From NCBI GenBank assembly GCA_013036995.1, contig JAAOXG010000075.1, forward strand, positions 1-64,000: a stretch of 64,000 bases of DNA, in the 5' to 3' direction. Of the stretch, positions 1 through 7,568 are shown piece by piece (within the stretch, counting starts at the first letter, position 1; each line of letters starts with the position of its first letter). Below the pieces are notes generated by a model. That model saw only the letters and a list, made by a program, of their open reading frames with translations, did not search any database and had not been told where the DNA came from. Both the position numbers and the translations under genes were made by a program. The stretch comes from Lacrimispora defluvii. GTDB taxonomy: Bacteria; Bacillota; Clostridia; Lachnospirales; Lachnospiraceae.

Positions 1-37
1 TCCTTATTGACACCGGGCTATCTGCAGCAGTCTTTTT

Positions 38-877
38 TTATTCATAAATCTGAATTTCCGTACTGGAGTGAGAGGGCACCTGCTTCTCCTTTGGAGGAAG
101 TTTCTTATAATCTCCATAAATCCAGGTAAGGACTTCATGCCAGCCCTTGGGAGCCATCAATCTGGTATCTTCAAATTCCAGATCCACAGTTTCCTCACAC
201 CATTCTTTCTTTAAGGTCACATATAAATAATCCGGCTGATAATTACTGTAGTAGCGCAGACTGCTTTTTTTCTTCCGGTCTTTCACAGCTGCCCAGTATT
301 GAAGTTTTCTTAAAACCCCCATGGGAATTAACTTGCCAATCAGAGCCAGAATCCCAACGCATATTCCATTTAACAGACTGTATTTTCTTAGATCAAGCTT
401 ATATCTGTGTCCCATGGAAAGTCCATAGATAACGGTATGAAGCAGCAAAGTTACGGTTGATGAAACCTTGTTTTCCGGCAATTCATCAATGGTAAATAAA
501 TCTACCCACAGATGATTCAGTCTGCCTTCATAATATTTCATCTCAGCAGTATCTTCATGGGTCCTGCTTTTCTTATAAATAATTCTGGCTGTGAAATCGT
601 AAAAGGCCTTTCCTTTTCTCAGATCCTTTGGTTCAAGAAGTTCCATGTCTTCCGGCAGCTCCGACCGTACCACCTGCAAAAAAGCCTCATAATTGGAACG
701 GGTAAACGCTACATCTGCATCATCATCCCAGGGAATAAATCCTTTGTGTCTGACAGCACCCAGAAGTGTCCCGGCATCCAGTAAATATCGGATCCCGTGC
801 TTTCGGCAGATCCGGTCAATCTCTTTTAAAATGCCGAGATTCGCCTGATGCACCTTGGTCAAATCATACTCCTTCAT
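38..877 (-). CDS. LicD family phosphotransferase
   Basis: A 279-residue LicD/nucleotidyltransferase-fold protein. Members of this family attach phosphocholine (or other phospho-substituents) to teichoic acids or surface polysaccharides, using CDP-activated donors at the cytoplasmic face. The N-terminal third carries the diagnostic run of a GTLLGAVRH block followed by FIPWDDDAD, whose acidic residues bind metal. A GGAGGAG ribosome site precedes the ATG. It is the last gene seen in a minus-strand operon with glycosyltransferase, rfbF, rfbG and rfbH, so it probably decorates the polysaccharide made by that operon. The transferred group cannot be read from the sequence; phosphocholine is the family's best-known case. 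The operon may continue past the left edge. Confidence 0.85.
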   Translation of the reverse strand: MKEYDLTKVHQANLGILKEIDRICRKHGIRYLLDAGTLLGAVRHKGFIPWDDDADVAFTRSNYEAFLQVVRSELPEDMELLEPKDLRKGKAFYDFTARIIYKKSRTHEDTAEMKYYEGRLNHLWVDLFTIDELPENKVSSTVTLLLHTVIYGLSMGHRYKLDLRKYSLLNGICVGILALIGKLIPMGVLRKLQYWAAVKDRKKKSSLRYYSNYQPDYLYVTLKKEWCEETVDLEFEDTRLMAPKGWHEVLTWIYGDYKKLPPKEKQVPSHSSTEIQIYE

Positions 878-913
878 AACTCCTCCATTCTGACTGAATC
901 AGGAAAACAGAAC

Positions 914-2260
914 TTAAGCCTGCTGGTTTAAGCCTTCTTTTATGGTTTTCGCCATGTAGTCGATCATCTCATCGGTCATACCCGGATAAACTCCAATCCA
1001 GAATGTATCCTGCATAATCCGGTCTGTATTCTTCAATTCACCTACAACCCGGTAGCCGCTTCCTGATTCCCGCATCTGATTGAAGCATGGATGCTTGGTT
1101 AAATTGCCTGCAAAGAGCATTCTGGTCTGTACACCTTTTGATTCCACATACTGAACCAGCTGATTTCTGTCAACGCCCTCTTTACAGGTAATAAGGAATC
1201 CAAACCAGCTTGGTCTTGATCCTGGACAGGGCTCCGGAAGAATCAGTTTTTCCTCTGTATCCTTTAACGCCTCATAAAGACGGCTGAAATTATGGCGTCT
1301 GCGTTCAACAAAGGATGGGAACTTTTCTATCTGTGCACAGCCAATGGAAGCCTGCATATCCGTTGCCTTTAAATTATAGCCGAAATGAGAGTAAACGTAC
1401 TTATGGTCATATCCCAGAGGAAGTTCGCCGTACTGGCGGTCAAACCGGTGTCCGCATAAATTGTCTGTACCAGAAGGACACACACAGTCACGTCCCCAAT
1501 CCCGGAAAGAACGGATAATCCGGTTTAACAGGGAATCGTTGGTGTAAACAGCTCCGCCCTCTCCCATGGTCATGTGGTGAGGAGGGTAAAAACTGGAGGT
1601 TCCAATATCTCCGATGGTACCTGAGAAATGCTCTTTCCCATCTAAAGTATAAACAGTGCCCAGTGCATCACAGTTATCCTCCACAAGCCATAAATTATAT
1701 TTATCGCAGAAGGCCTTAACTGCCGTTAAATCATAAGGATTACCAAGTGTATGGGCGATCATGACTGCCTTTGTCTTCTCAGAGCGGGCTGCCTCCAGCA
1801 TGGTAACATCGATGTTGTACTGGGGAATGGTCACGTCAACAAATACCGGTACTGCACCATATTGAATCATTGGCGTTACGGTTGTGGGAAATCCCGCCGC
1901 TACTGTAATTACTTCATCTCCTCTTTTGATCTGACGCTCTTTTAAAAGCGGGGAAGTAAGTGTCATAAATGCCAGTAAATTTGCTGATGATCCCGAATTG
2001 ACCAGGGAACAAAACCTTACATTTAAATATTTAGAGAATTTCTTCTCAAATTCATCGGTATAGCGTCCTGAGGTAAGCCAGAACTCCAGTGAACTGTCTA
2101 CCAGATTAATCATTTCCTTACTGTCATATACTCTGGACGCATAGGGGATTCTGTCACCGTCTTCAAACGGCTTCTTCTGATTGTGATACGTATCACAGTA
2201 TTCTTTTACAAGTGCAAGGATTTCTTCCCTTGCTTCTTTTTCTGTTTTTTTATCAAACAT
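914..2260 (-). CDS. rfbH: CDP-4-dehydro-6-deoxyglucose 3-dehydrase (E1/RfbH type)
   Basis: A 448-residue DegT/DnrJ/EryC1-fold enzyme. It removes the C3 hydroxyl of CDP-4-keto-6-deoxyglucose on the way to 3,6-dideoxyhexoses. Two features separate it from sugar aminotransferases. The usual PLP-binding lysine is replaced by histidine in the PPHHMTMGEGG motif (His228), which leaves PMP as cofactor. Cysteines 197, 259, 261 and 269 form the C-x(n)-C-x-C-x7-C pattern that holds a 2Fe-2S cluster in characterised E1 enzymes; here n is 61. It lies 21 bases after rfbG and 36 bases before licD. The reductase partner (E3) and the later epimerase/reductase genes are not in the window. AGAGAGG precedes the ATG. 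Confidence 0.9.
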   Translation of the reverse strand: MFDKKTEKEAREEILALVKEYCDTYHNQKKPFEDGDRIPYASRVYDSKEMINLVDSSLEFWLTSGRYTDEFEKKFSKYLNVRFCSLVNSGSSANLLAFMTLTSPLLKERQIKRGDEVITVAAGFPTTVTPMIQYGAVPVFVDVTIPQYNIDVTMLEAARSEKTKAVMIAHTLGNPYDLTAVKAFCDKYNLWLVEDNCDALGTVYTLDGKEHFSGTIGDIGTSSFYPPHHMTMGEGGAVYTNDSLLNRIIRSFRDWGRDCVCPSGTDNLCGHRFDRQYGELPLGYDHKYVYSHFGYNLKATDMQASIGCAQIEKFPSFVERRRHNFSRLYEALKDTEEKLILPEPCPGSRPSWFGFLITCKEGVDRNQLVQYVESKGVQTRMLFAGNLTKHPCFNQMRESGSGYRVVGELKNTDRIMQDTFWIGVYPGMTDEMIDYMAKTIKEGLNQQA

Positions 2261-2281
2261 AGAATTGTTTCCTCTCTTACT

Positions 2282-3361
2282 TTATTGATTAAAAAATTCT
2301 TCGATCTGCCGGTCCATTATCCCAATCATATCTGCTCCGGCCAGATATTCTCTAGTCCATTCCACAGTCTTTTCCACGGCTTCCTTCACTCCATACCTGG
2401 GTGTCCAGCCAAATACCTTTTTCACCTTTGAACAGTCCAGCTTTAAAAAGTTGGCTTCATGGGGCCCCCCATCGGGTGTAACAGACCAGGTAATTCCCTG
2501 TCCCCATGCTTCACAGAATAAATTGGTTAACTCTCCGGTTGTGACACAATCCTTATCATCGGGACCCACATTGTAGTATCCCTGATAAGAAGAATCCTCA
2601 TACTGCTTCATGGCAATTGTCATATATACAGCCAGAGGCTCTAAAACATGCTGGTAAGGTCTTGTAGAATCAGGATTTCTAAGTACGATTTCCTGGTTTT
2701 TCATGGCAGACCGGATGCAGTCCGGAATAATTCTGTCATTTGCGAAATCGCCTCCCCCTATAACATTGCCAGCCCTTGAAGTGGAAATAGCTGTTTTCCC
2801 ATGGGAAAAGAAAGACTTGGCATAGCTGTGGGTCACCAGTTCCGAACAGGATTTGCTGTTGGAGTATGGATCATAGCCATCTAAGGGATCACATTCCCGG
2901 TAACCATATTCCCATTCCTTATTTTCATATACTTTATCGGTTGTTACATTGAGAAAAGAACGAACCGTCTCAGTAAGACGGATGCATTCTAAAATATTGA
3001 CCGTACCCATCACATTGGTTTCATAGGTGTAAACCGGATCCTTATAGGAATCTCTTACAATTGGCTGTGCTGCTAAATGAAAAACAATCTCCGGTTTCGC
3101 CATTTCAAAAACAGTTTTTAAATGATTCAGATCCCGGATATCTCCAATGACAGAATTCATCTGTCCGGATAGATCTGCTACATCAAACAGAGCGGGATCC
3201 GTAGGTGACTGGAGTGAGTATCCAGTTAACTCTGCACCTGCTTTTATCAGCATGCGACTGAGCCAGGCTCCTTTAAAACCGGTATGCCCGGTAAGAAGAA
3301 CTCTCTTTCCTTTGTAAAACTCAGAAAATTCCTTCCAGCGGTCATTTGTTTTATTCGTCAT
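2282..3361 (-). CDS. rfbG: CDP-glucose 4,6-dehydratase
   Basis: A 359-residue short-chain dehydrogenase/reductase of the extended class. It converts CDP-glucose to CDP-4-keto-6-deoxyglucose with tightly bound NAD. The Rossmann glycine motif GHTGFKGAW is at residues 21-29, the VTTDKVYEN block follows, and the catalytic Tyr-x3-Lys appears as YSNSK. The length fits the family. The ATG is two bases after the rfbF stop, and the ribosome site (GGGAGAA) lies inside the rfbF 3' end, so translation is coupled. Its product feeds RfbH. Confidence 0.93.
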   Translation of the reverse strand: MTNKTNDRWKEFSEFYKGKRVLLTGHTGFKGAWLSRMLIKAGAELTGYSLQSPTDPALFDVADLSGQMNSVIGDIRDLNHLKTVFEMAKPEIVFHLAAQPIVRDSYKDPVYTYETNVMGTVNILECIRLTETVRSFLNVTTDKVYENKEWEYGYRECDPLDGYDPYSNSKSCSELVTHSYAKSFFSHGKTAISTSRAGNVIGGGDFANDRIIPDCIRSAMKNQEIVLRNPDSTRPYQHVLEPLAVYMTIAMKQYEDSSYQGYYNVGPDDKDCVTTGELTNLFCEAWGQGITWSVTPDGGPHEANFLKLDCSKVKKVFGWTPRYGVKEAVEKTVEWTREYLAGADMIGIMDRQIEEFFNQ

Positions 3362-3362
3362 A

Positions 3363-4139
3363 TTATTTCTCCCATATCTTCCAGGGTGCTTTCCCGGACT
3401 GCCATAAATCTTCCAGCTTCTTCATCTCTCTCTGGGTATCCATGCACTGCCAGAAGCCGGTGTGATGGAAGCTCATCAGTTCTCCTTCTGCTGCCAGTCT
3501 CTGTAATGGCTTCTGCTCCAGAACTGTGGAATCATCTTCCAGATAAGAAAAAATCTCAGGGTTAAATACCATAAAACCGCCGTTGATCAGGCTGGCATCT
3601 GTCTCATCCTTTTCCCGGAAGGAACGCACAACATCGCCTTCATCAATATCTAAAACTCCCTTTAACTGGGCAATATTAACCGTTGTCATGCTTGCAATTT
3701 TCCCATGGCTTTCATGGAACTTTAAAAGAGCGTTTAAGTCCACATCACAGACTCCGTCTCCATAGGTAAGCATAAACGGTTCCTCGCCTATAAAGGGCTG
3801 TATCCGTTTCACTCTTCCGCCAGTCATGGTATTGAGTCCCGTGTCCACAAGAGTTACCTTCCACGGTTCGGAATAATTATTATGTACCTCCATGCTGTTG
3901 TTGGCAAGGTCAAACGTCACATCAGAGGTATGAAGAAAATAATCTGCAAAAAATTCTTTCACTACATACTGCTTGTATCCCAGACAGATCACAAAATCAT
4001 GGAAACCAAACTGGGAATAATATTTCATAATATGCCATAAAATAGGCTTTTCACCGATTTCAATCATTGGCTTTGGTTTTAAATGACTCTGCTCACTGAT
4101 TCTTGTTCCAAGACCCCCTGCTAATAATACAACCTTCAT
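3363..4139 (-). CDS. rfbF: Glucose-1-phosphate cytidylyltransferase
   Basis: A 258-residue nucleotidyltransferase that makes CDP-glucose from CTP and glucose 1-phosphate, the entry step of the CDP-hexose pathway. It starts with the signature LLAGGLGTRI, followed by KPKPMIEIGEKPI, and contains the YGDGVCDVD metal-binding segment. The open frame extends upstream to 4169, but an AGGAGG site seven bases before the ATG at 4139 marks the true start, and the protein then begins with the conserved motif. It is followed immediately by rfbG. Confidence 0.93.
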   Translation of the reverse strand: MKVVLLAGGLGTRISEQSHLKPKPMIEIGEKPILWHIMKYYSQFGFHDFVICLGYKQYVVKEFFADYFLHTSDVTFDLANNSMEVHNNYSEPWKVTLVDTGLNTMTGGRVKRIQPFIGEEPFMLTYGDGVCDVDLNALLKFHESHGKIASMTTVNIAQLKGVLDIDEGDVVRSFREKDETDASLINGGFMVFNPEIFSYLEDDSTVLEQKPLQRLAAEGELMSFHHTGFWQCMDTQREMKKLEDLWQSGKAPWKIWEK

Positions 4140-4161
4140 CCTGCTTCCTCCTGAAATTCTC

Positions 4162-4944
4162 TTATTCATATTCGTGGTATGCCTTCCGGTAAAAATGCAT
4201 CAGCACCTTTACAACTGGTTCCGGCCACATCTTTTTAAACATCTCTGTCTCTTCTTTTAAACGGCTGTTATCCTTTATAGCTGCCTTTGTCGCTGCTTCT
4301 TCATGAACCCGATAATAAAGAATGGGTTTCTCCACACAGATAAAACGTCCCGGCAGTTTAGACAGCTCATAAAGCGTATCCCAGTCCAGGGCAAAATGAT
4401 AGGGGGAGGTAAAGAGTGGTTCCCCCAATTGTTCCTTATTATATGCACATGCAGGACAGCATATGGAATTTCCAAAAAGCAGTACACTTTTTTTAACCCA
4501 GGACAGATGACTGATGAATCGCAGCCTTAAAGGCAGACGTAAAATCCGCTTGATAAATTCAACCGGCTCAAATGCTGCCAGCTTGTCCTTCTTTACAACA
4601 ACATAACCGCCGGTAAATAAAGTCATGTCCGGATAACGTTCATAACAATTCAGCAGGTTTTTTACATAGTCTTTCTGATACAGATCATCCTGATGAGCGA
4701 TGGTCACAAATGTGGCATCTGCCATGTAATAGGCAAAATTCCAATCTTCTCGTATACTGCTTTTCTCGTGCCTGATAAAAAGGGGAATCCCGTACTGATC
4801 AGCCAGGCCGCTTATATAGGTACTTGGCGTGGAAGTACACAAAATCACATCGGATTCCACACTTTGGGTTTTAATCGATCGGATACAGGATTCCAGATAA
4901 GGCGAATCCTTATATGCGCAGATTGCAAATGTATGTGGTTTCAT
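4162..4944 (-). CDS. Family 2 glycosyltransferase
   Basis: A 260-residue GT-A fold glycosyltransferase, probably adding one sugar to a surface glycan at the cytoplasmic membrane. The N-terminus has the nucleotide-sugar-binding beginning (TFAICAYKDSPYLESCIRSI) and an HQDD motif replaces the common DxD metal site near residue 90. The open frame can be extended to a TTG at 4956, but a TTGAGG site followed by ATG at 4944 is better. It is the first gene of the operon; an extended -10 promoter lies about 40 bases upstream. Acceptor and donor are unknown. Confidence 0.8.
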   Translation of the reverse strand: MKPHTFAICAYKDSPYLESCIRSIKTQSVESDVILCTSTPSTYISGLADQYGIPLFIRHEKSSIREDWNFAYYMADATFVTIAHQDDLYQKDYVKNLLNCYERYPDMTLFTGGYVVVKKDKLAAFEPVEFIKRILRLPLRLRFISHLSWVKKSVLLFGNSICCPACAYNKEQLGEPLFTSPYHFALDWDTLYELSKLPGRFICVEKPILYYRVHEEAATKAAIKDNSRLKEETEMFKKMWPEPVVKVLMHFYRKAYHEYE

Positions 4945-4982
4945 TCTATACCTCAAAATACGTTTGTTTTTGTCTGGCTTTG

Positions 4983-4991
4983 ATTATATCA
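4983..4991 (-). promoter_or_regulatory. Extended -10 promoter of the polysaccharide operon
   Basis: On the minus strand TATAAT occupies 4988-4983 and is preceded by TGA, giving an extended -10 (TGnTATAAT). No good -35 is seen at 16-18 bases. It lies about 40 bases upstream of the glycosyltransferase ATG. Confidence 0.5.
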
Positions 4992-5075
4992 TAAAAACAA
5001 TAAAACATACTACCATATTCATTATTTTGAAAGAAATTGCCGGTATCAACAGCTAAAAATAAATTTTTCATTAAA

Positions 5076-5102
5076 TTAGCACTCACCTATTGACAGTGCT
5101 AA
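5076..5102 (+). promoter_or_regulatory. CIRCE-like operator (HrcA site)
   Basis: TTAGCACTC at 5076-5084, nine bases, then CAGTGCTAA at 5094-5102. This is the CIRCE layout (TTAGCACTC-N9-GAGTGCTAA) with a single mismatch in the right arm. It overlaps the -35 hexamer of the hsp20 promoter, so HrcA binding would block polymerase. hrcA itself is not in the window. Confidence 0.85.
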
Positions 5103-5118
5103 CAATGTGTGTTATATT
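5090..5118 (+). promoter_or_regulatory. Sigma-A promoter of hsp20
   Basis: TTGACA at 5090-5095, 17-base spacer, TATATT at 5113-5118. The -35 is inside the CIRCE-like site. The -10 is inside a second dyad (5110-5130) that is also present at clpB. Confidence 0.85.
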
Positions 5119-5133
5119 ACATATATAACAAAC
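5110..5133. promoter_or_regulatory. Dyad element shared with the clpB promoter
   Basis: TGTTATAT and ATATAACA form a perfect 8-base inverted repeat around five bases (5110-5130). The 24 bases from 5110 to 5133 match the minus strand at 38833-38810 in 23 positions. The dyad covers the -10 and the probable transcription start. See the clpB entry. Confidence 0.6.
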
Positions 5134-5167
5134 AAATCATTTAATCATTGGAAAGGAGATATGACCT

Positions 5168-5590
5168 ATGATGATGCCTAGCATTTTTGGTGAGAGTTTA
5201 TTGAGTAACTGGATGGATTTCCCATTTGACCGTTCCTTTTTCAGCACAAAAGAAGGTATGAAAACTGATGTGAAAGAAGTTGATGACGGCTATGAACTGG
5301 ATATCGATCTTCCAGGATTTCAAAAGGATGATATTAAAGCCCGGCTCACAGACGGCTATTTAACCATAACTGCATCAAAAGGAGAGAATAAAGAAGAAAA
5401 AGACAAGGAGGGCCGTTATATCCGCCGGGAACGATATTCCGGAAGCATGAGCCGCAGTTTCTATGTAGGCAATGCTGTAAAAGAGGAAGATATACGTGCT
5501 AAATTTGAAAATGGAATTCTGAAGCTGTCCGTTCCAAAGAATAAGAAGGCTGAGATAGAACAGAATAATTACATCTCAATAGAAGGCTGA
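5168..5590 (+). CDS. Small heat shock protein, Hsp20/alpha-crystallin family
   Basis: A 140-residue small heat shock protein that holds unfolding client proteins in oligomeric, ATP-independent complexes in the cytoplasm. It begins with a short N-terminal arm, followed by the alpha-crystallin domain from about residue 35 (YELDIDLPGFQKDDI) to residue 125, with the typical strand motifs FENGILKLSVPK. A C-terminal IxI-like tail (YISI) closes the protein. The start is the first of three consecutive ATG/ATG/ATG-type codons after AAAGGAGAT. It is a single-gene transcript: heat-shock type promoter with CIRCE-like operator upstream, strong terminator downstream. Confidence 0.95.
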   Translation: MMMPSIFGESLLSNWMDFPFDRSFFSTKEGMKTDVKEVDDGYELDIDLPGFQKDDIKARLTDGYLTITASKGENKEEKDKEGRYIRRERYSGSMSRSFYVGNAVKEEDIRAKFENGILKLSVPKNKKAEIEQNNYISIEG

Positions 5591-5600
5591 TAAGATAACG

Positions 5601-5645
5601 AAAGCAAGGTATTCTGAATCATATTGCTCAGAATACCTTGCTTTT
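5601..5645 (+). terminator. Rho-independent terminator of hsp20
   Basis: AAAGCAAGGTATTCTGA at 5601-5617 pairs with TCAGAATACCTTGCTTT starting at 5628, a perfect 17-base stem with a 10-base loop. A short T run follows. Confidence 0.9.
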
Positions 5646-5698
5646 CTATCATAGATTATTCATCTGTTGGATAATCTGCATCCATAGGATTTCTATAC

Positions 5699-6247
5699 TT
5701 ATTTATTGCCGCTGCAGGTTTTAAATATGGAGCCAACCCGATTATTAATATCAAAATATCCGCTGTCCATTAAGATAGTAGGCTTCACCTTTGCCGCATC
5801 TGGTCTTCCGTTATTTAAACAGGATTCATTTGCATACGCAGCAACAATTTCCCCAAGAAACATGGTAAAATCAAATATGGGAATTGTCTGTATTACTTTA
5901 CAAAGATAATTGACCGGACACTCCTTTATCATTGGTGCCTTCCCTGCTTCGTCATAAAATGACTGAAAAATATTTGATTTATCTACTTTATTACCAGTTA
6001 CAGTTCCACAATAATCGGTTTTATCTATCTCATCAGAAGATGGAATGTTAACCGAGAAAAATCCATTTTCTATGACTCCAGCAGTTGTATGATGAGAATT
6101 TTTTAATGAAATATAAAGAACCGGCTTCTGGCTTACCACTCCATAAGCTCCAATGGCGGCATAGTTTGGTTTTTCATTTACACAGGCACCAGCCAGAACC
6201 GTGACATATGGTCCATAAGGAATGTTTGCTATTTTAGTTTTTGTCAT
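5699..6247 (-). CDS. Flavin reductase-like (flavoredoxin family) protein
   Basis: A 182-residue FMN-binding split-barrel protein of the flavin reductase-like/flavoredoxin family; such proteins bind FMN and move electrons between NAD(P)H or ferredoxin and small acceptors. The pattern NYAAIGAYGVVSQKPVLYISLKNSH fits the flavin-binding core, and a TVTGNKVDKS segment follows. The open frame extends to 6376, but AGGAGAATAAAT precedes the ATG at 6247 and the upstream part has no domain character. It is monocistronic. The acceptor is unknown. Confidence 0.75.
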   Translation of the reverse strand: MTKTKIANIPYGPYVTVLAGACVNEKPNYAAIGAYGVVSQKPVLYISLKNSHHTTAGVIENGFFSVNIPSSDEIDKTDYCGTVTGNKVDKSNIFQSFYDEAGKAPMIKECPVNYLCKVIQTIPIFDFTMFLGEIVAAYANESCLNNGRPDAAKVKPTILMDSGYFDINNRVGSIFKTCSGNK

Positions 6248-6354
6248 ATTTATTCTCCTATCAATCTTTCTTTTATTGCTGCAGCAATGAAGATTATATA
6301 ATAGAATTCTATAAATATATAGACTTTTTCTTTTGGATAGGATATCATATAGAT

Positions 6355-6387
6355 AGAGTGCGCCCGGTATGCGCACTCTATTTTTTG
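6355..6387 (+). terminator. Stable hairpin with T tail, plus orientation
   Basis: AGAGTGCGC (6355-6363) and GCGCACTCT (6371-6379) form a 9-base stem with a 7-base loop, followed by ATTTTTTG on the plus strand. There is no plus-strand gene just upstream, so its role is unclear. It separates two minus-strand genes and may act in both directions or stabilise an RNA 5' region. Confidence 0.5.
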
Positions 6388-6410
6388 TTTCTATTCATTA
6401 CCTCACAGTT

Positions 6411-7442
6411 TTAAATTAATTCTATATAGGCCTCGATGAGCTTTAACGTCTGCTCCATTCCTCTTACATGAGTCCGTTCTGTTCCATGGGAGGCATGTAC
6501 TCCCTGTCCGATTAATGCAGCCCTGATGTTATGGCCTCCGCGTATTGCCGCTCCTGCATCAGAACCGTAATGAGGGAACACATCAACGGCGTAGTCTATA
6601 TTCTTCTCCTTTGCCAGGGCAATCAGGCGGCTGGTCATGTCGTAGTCATAGGGCCCCGATGAATCAAGGGCACAAATCGAAACCTTCCGCTCATTTCCTG
6701 ATAAATCATCTCCAAGTGCCCCCATATCCACTGCGATAAATTCTTCAATATCTTCCGGTATCCAGCTGGCACCAAACCCCACTTCTTCATAGTTGCTGAT
6801 CACAATCTTCAAGGTCTTCTTCGGTTTCATTCCTGATTCTTTAATATCTTTTAAAACGCCCAAAAGGACTGCAACTGAAGCCTTGTCATCTAAATGCCGG
6901 GATTTGATATAACCGCTGTTGGTATGTTCATACATGGGATCAAAGCTGATATAATCACCAGGCGCAATCTCCAGCTTTCTCACATCTTCCTCACTGTCAA
7001 CCATCTCATCTAACCGCACTTCCATGTTCTTTGGCTTTCTTTCCAAAGTTCTGGCGTCGTCATAAGTATGTACAGAAGGCTCTTTGGTAAGTATTGTACC
7101 GGTATAAGTCTTTCCGGTTCTGGTATGAACTTTGCAGTACATTCCCTCTATGGACTCCATCATAAATCCGCCGACCGGAACCATAATGAGCATCCCTTTT
7201 GAGGTAATGGAGCGCACCATGGCGCCCAGCGTATCGACATGGGCGGATAAACCAAGAACTTCCTTCTCTTCACCTGGAACTTCAATAATCAGTCCGCCTT
7301 TTTTATTATAACAGGCAGCATATCCAAACCCTGCCGCTTCCTTCTCCACTGCCTTTAACACTTCTTTGGTATATCCGCTGGGACTTGGAATATTCACGAT
7401 TTTTTCCAATATGGTTGTTACATATGTCATTGTTTCCATCAT
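6411..7442 (-). CDS. M42 family metallopeptidase (aminopeptidase)
   Basis: A 343-residue M42 aminopeptidase (glutamyl aminopeptidase/PepA-TET group), a cytoplasmic co-catalytic zinc enzyme that trims peptides, usually as a dodecamer. Visible metal and catalytic residues are His68 in SAHVDT, Asp185 in RHLDDKAS, Glu219/Glu220 in the NYEEVGFG motif, Asp239 in AVDMGALG, and a C-terminal histidine within TERTHVRG. Two ATG codons are adjacent at the start, preceded by AAGAAGG. The order and spacing of motifs match active members. It appears to be a single gene. Confidence 0.9.
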   Translation of the reverse strand: MMETMTYVTTILEKIVNIPSPSGYTKEVLKAVEKEAAGFGYAACYNKKGGLIIEVPGEEKEVLGLSAHVDTLGAMVRSITSKGMLIMVPVGGFMMESIEGMYCKVHTRTGKTYTGTILTKEPSVHTYDDARTLERKPKNMEVRLDEMVDSEEDVRKLEIAPGDYISFDPMYEHTNSGYIKSRHLDDKASVAVLLGVLKDIKESGMKPKKTLKIVISNYEEVGFGASWIPEDIEEFIAVDMGALGDDLSGNERKVSICALDSSGPYDYDMTSRLIALAKEKNIDYAVDVFPHYGSDAGAAIRGGHNIRAALIGQGVHASHGTERTHVRGMEQTLKLIEAYIELI

Positions 7443-7507
7443 ATATGCCTTCTTTTCTGGTTTTTTTCTATTTTAGCAGATCTTATAAGGGAAATCCAGT
7501 TAAATAC

Positions 7508-7553
7508 AAAAAAGGCTGGAAAGCCATCCGGGTTACCGGTATGCTTTCCAGCC
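7508..7553 (-). terminator. Terminator of glnN
   Basis: GGCTGGAAAGC and GCTTTCCAGCC (7514-7524 and 7543-7553) form a perfect 11-base stem. On the minus strand it is followed by a run of T (7513-7508). It starts 15 bases past the glnN stop. Confidence 0.9.
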
Positions 7554-7568
7554 AGTCATCACTCTTTA

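Noticed and set aside
1-37. Possible terminator at the left edge
   Set aside because: No stem with a loop and T run is found after licD; the operon may continue out of the window.
2183-2431. Plus-strand open frames opposite rfbH and rfbG
   Set aside because: They are antisense shadows of well-supported genes, with Phe/Ser/Cys-rich composition from reverse-strand codons.
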